DNA from: Candidatus Aminicenantota bacterium
Lineage (GTDB): Bacteria > Acidobacteriota > Aminicenantia > UBA2199
Direction: 5' to 3'
DNA length: 7,348 bases
NCBI GenBank assembly: GCA_030671465.1
Contig: DAOVIP010000086.1
Location: 1 to 7,348 of the forward strand
Under the pieces are notes generated by a model, which saw nothing but the letters and a program-made list of their open reading frames with translations, searched no databases and was not told the DNA's origin. Below, piece by piece: positions 4,942-7,348 of this stretch. Positions within the stretch are counted from its first letter, which is position 1. Every line of letters begins with the position of its first letter. A program made the translations under genes and the position numbers.

Positions 4942-7348
4942 TCAGGAGGGCGTGACCCGACTGCTCAGTTCGTTGTGAATTTTAGCCACATCCCGGAATT
5001 TGGGATTTTTCTTCACGATTTCTCTTACAATACTCAGGGCGGCCTTGAAATCCTCTTTCATCTTAAAGGTGACCACCAGTTCATACTTGATGGCCAGATA
5101 CTCTTCCTCCAACCGATCAGGCGCCTCGAGTGCTTTGTAAAGCCAGCTGACCGCATCATCATATATGCCCTTTTCTCTGAAACAGATTCCAAGCAGACCG
5201 GCTGAGTCAAAGTATTTCAGGGGATGTTTGGATGAGATCTGAAACTCATGAATGGCTTCTTCGATCAATCCCATCTCTTTATAGGCGATACCCAGATTAT
5301 AACGGGTATCGTAATCTTCCTGTCCGATCTTTTCCTCTACCCCCCGCTTAAATTCATCGAAGATTTCCATCATGTTTTTCTCAACAGTGGAGGTTCTCTG
5401 TTTTTCAACTTCCTGCACCCAGAACGCAATGGAATCCAGCTCGTCCCTGGAAACCTTTTCTATCTCAAAAAAGTCATCATCATCCAGTAACAGCGCACCT
5501 TCGAAAATTTCATCTCCCCTGTCTAAAGCAATATCCGACTGATCCATGTCCTGAAAGGTTGAATCAATCTGGGCCTCGAATTCCGTTTTGGCAGATTTCT
5601 CGGTTGGGGCAGTCTTGCTGCCCTCTTTCAGAATGCTTTCAATATCCAGGAGTTCGCTCTCAACCGACTTTTCCTTTTCCTTACTCAATTCGACAAAACC
5701 GGGGCCGGGGGATTCTTTGGAAACGATCTTGTTGTCTTCACCCAGTTCGAACAAATCTTCACTGGATGATAAAAAACCGCTTTCTGTCGTTTCTTTGGAC
5801 TCCACTGAAGGCGACTGAATGATCTCGTCCTTGTCGATTTTGAACAGAGGTAAATCATCCGCTTCTTCGGATTCATCCATTTCGATTTCAATATTGAGAT
5901 CGTCAATAATCCTATGTTCGGGTTCTTTCACCTTAATATCTTCCTTACGGTCCAGTTTGTTTTCCGCCGTCATGCTTTTGGAATCTTCTTGCTCCTGAAT
6001 CACCTGATTCTCTTCAACCAGGGACGATTTAATGTTAAAAAGATCATCGTGGCTTTCAAAAGATTCCTGGACCCCATCCATACGCACCTGCTTGAGTTTT
6101 TCCATCCTCTCAACCAGTCCCTGGTTATCGGGATAGGACTCCCTCAGTTTTTCAATCAGTTTTTCTGCGTCTCCAAAATAGCCATCATTGATATAAAAAT
6201 CAAGTTCGGTAAAAACAGAGGAAAGGTTGGTTGAGTCCTCTTTTTCAGCCCCGCTGTCAGAGCCAGATTTCAAATCCTCAGGCTCGGGTTCAGGGGTTGC
6301 CGGTTTTTTTGTTCCCAGCATGCTGTCTTCCTCGGAAAGCACCAGTATATCCTTGAGATCATCCATTTCGTCCGGCATGCCAATCTCTTTCAGGCTGGGA
6401 TCACTGATTTCGTTCATGTTGTCCTTCAAATCCTCTTTATCAAAAACAATATCAATACTGGTTTTTTCCTCCCCCGCATATTCAGCCAGTCTGACATCAT
6501 CCGGTCTGAAGGTGTATAATTTTTCCAGCAATTTCTTAAACTCGTCTTGATTATTTTCCGATTTGTAGATTTTCAACAGCTCAATGCCCCCATCCATCAG
6601 GGAATCAATATCATTGGAAATCTGATAGACATCGAATAATTTCAAATGAACATCAATATTGTTGGGGAAGGTAGAGGCCGTCTTTTTCAAAATATCAATG
6701 GCTTTATCGTAATCGCTCTCGGTAATGGCTTCCTCGACCACCCTGAGGTTGAAATTGATAAGCTCCCTCTCACGTTCGCCCTCACTTTCCTCATCGTGCT
6801 GGTCAGCTCCCTTTCCGGTGATCCGGGCCAATTGCTCCTGATAGGTAAAAGAAGAATCGGATAGCTCAATAAGTTCTTCTAAGATTTTGATCAGTTCTTC
6901 TTTCATCTCCTTTTGCTCATAGACCGGAATCAGAGATTCGTAAAGGGCGATCAGATTGTTCTGCTTACCACTGATCTTGAAAATAGAGGCCAGTTTTTTC
7001 AGCGCCGGGATATAGGAGTTGTTGCTGGCGATAATAAAGCGAAGCAGTGAAGTGGCATCCTCGTATTTTTTTTCTTTAATATGGGTTTCCACCACCGGGA
7101 GAAACAATTCATAGGTTTTGTCATACTCATTTCGCTGCAAATAAACCCGTCCCAATTTCATGATAATTTCGGTTTCCTCGGTACTGAGTTCAGTGACTTT
7201 TTTGAATATTTTTTCGGCTTCACCACGATCACGGACTCGAGTACTTGATTTTAATAGCAAAGCTTTATCAAGAAGATACATTAAATTAATTTGTTTATTG
7301 TTTAACTGATTCTTCAATTGCTCCAATTGGTCCAACTCTGCATGTGCC
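4942..7348 (-). CDS. Large TPR-repeat protein with acidic linker (partial at the right edge)
   Basis: The frame is open to the window edge: before the TTG at 7335 it reads Ala-His-Ala-Glu. TTG is therefore probably not the start and the N-terminus is missing; about 801 codons are visible. Numbering from the TTG, residues 20-285 are TPR-like helical hairpins (for example LGRVYLQRNEYDKTYELF, 61-78, and YDKAIDILKKTASTFPNN, 209-226). Residues 290-640 are acidic and low in complexity and look disordered, broken by a short TPR-like island (SVFTELDFYINDGYFGDAEK, 373-392). Residues 650-790 form a second TPR block, including YNLGIAYKEMGLIEEAIHEF (679-698) and YDDAVSWLYKALEAPD (725-740). There is no enzyme motif or membrane segment. 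The role is likely a cytoplasmic scaffold. I recall similar C-terminal blocks in TPR proteins of Deltaproteobacteria, some linked to motility, but cannot confirm it. It ends TGA at 4942-4944; no clear terminator follows. The next gene has its own promoter. Confidence 0.85.
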   Translation of the reverse strand, partial: AHAELDQLEQLKNQLNNKQINLMYLLDKALLLKSSTRVRDRGEAEKIFKKVTELSTEETEIIMKLGRVYLQRNEYDKTYELFLPVVETHIKEKKYEDATSLLRFIIASNNSYIPALKKLASIFKISGKQNNLIALYESLIPVYEQKEMKEELIKILEELIELSDSSFTYQEQLARITGKGADQHDEESEGERERELINFNLRVVEEAITESDYDKAIDILKKTASTFPNNIDVHLKLFDVYQISNDIDSLMDGGIELLKIYKSENNQDEFKKLLEKLYTFRPDDVRLAEYAGEEKTSIDIVFDKEDLKDNMNEISDPSLKEIGMPDEMDDLKDILVLSEEDSMLGTKKPATPEPEPEDLKSGSDSGAEKEDSTNLSSVFTELDFYINDGYFGDAEKLIEKLRESYPDNQGLVERMEKLKQVRMDGVQESFESHDDLFNIKSSLVEENQVIQEQEDSKSMTAENKLDRKEDIKVKEPEHRIIDDLNIEIEMDESEEADDLPLFKIDKDEIIQSPSVESKETTESGFLSSSEDLFELGEDNKIVSKESPGPGFVELSKEKEKSVESELLDIESILKEGSKTAPTEKSAKTEFEAQIDSTFQDMDQSDIALDRGDEIFEGALLLDDDDFFEIEKVSRDELDSIAFWVQEVEKQRTSTVEKNMMEIFDEFKRGVEEKIGQEDYDTRYNLGIAYKEMGLIEEAIHEFQISSKHPLKYFDSAGLLGICFREKGIYDDAVSWLYKALEAPDRLEEEYLAIKYELVVTFKMKEDFKAALSIVREIVKKNPKFRDVAKIHNELSSRVTPS

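Noticed and set aside
5559..5822. Overlapping plus-strand open frames opposite the TPR gene
   Set aside because: They are antisense shadows of the acidic linker (GAA/GAT-rich codons read as TTC/ATC), with serine-rich low-complexity products and no ribosome binding site.
7332..7343. Minus-strand ATG at 7343 as the start of the TPR gene
   Set aside because: It is out of frame with the TPR reading frame and runs into a stop within about ten codons.

Overview
The window carries a short run of ordinary bacterial genes. I see no RNA gene, insertion sequence, prophage, CRISPR array or defence locus. The genes use Shine-Dalgarno sites, one near-consensus sigma-70 promoter, a Tat signal peptide and a lipoprotein signal peptide. 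This points to a free-living, didermic (two-membrane) bacterium of moderate GC content. The large acidic TPR protein and the anaerobic-type radical SAM enzyme would suit the Deltaproteobacteria or the FCB-related candidate phyla (KSB1, Calditrichota, Marinimicrobia). That placement is a guess; nothing here fixes the taxon.

Layout: bases 1-92 (minus strand) hold the first 30 codons of a lipoprotein gene that leaves the window at the left edge. Bases 93-366 form a divergent intergenic region with a strong extended -10 element and a short frame that faintly resembles a VanZ-type protein. Bases 367-1356 (plus strand) encode a PflX-type radical SAM protein (COG1313). Everything to the right is on the minus strand. 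In transcription order from the right edge there is a large TPR protein with a long acidic linker, cut by the window edge (7348-4942). Next is a GNAT acetyltransferase with its own promoter, structured leader, very strong ribosome binding site and a likely terminator (4722-4138). Then comes a Tat-exported DUF362 protein (3975-2998), and last a divergent serine hydroxymethyltransferase-like PLP enzyme (2862-1393), which ends tail to tail with the radical SAM gene.

The genes do not form one obvious pathway. The clearest transcription unit is the GNAT gene, with a promoter at 4846-4818 and a terminator at 4124-4098. The DUF362 and SHMT-like genes may be co-transcribed across a 135-base gap. The most interesting point is the SHMT-like protein. 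It keeps the catalytic lysine and the PLP and substrate-carboxylate residues, but has an insertion and a loop replacement exactly where canonical SHMT binds folate and PLP phosphate. Second is the repeated acidic-aromatic short motif in the disordered linker of the TPR protein. I found no convincing evidence of a wholly new multi-gene system.
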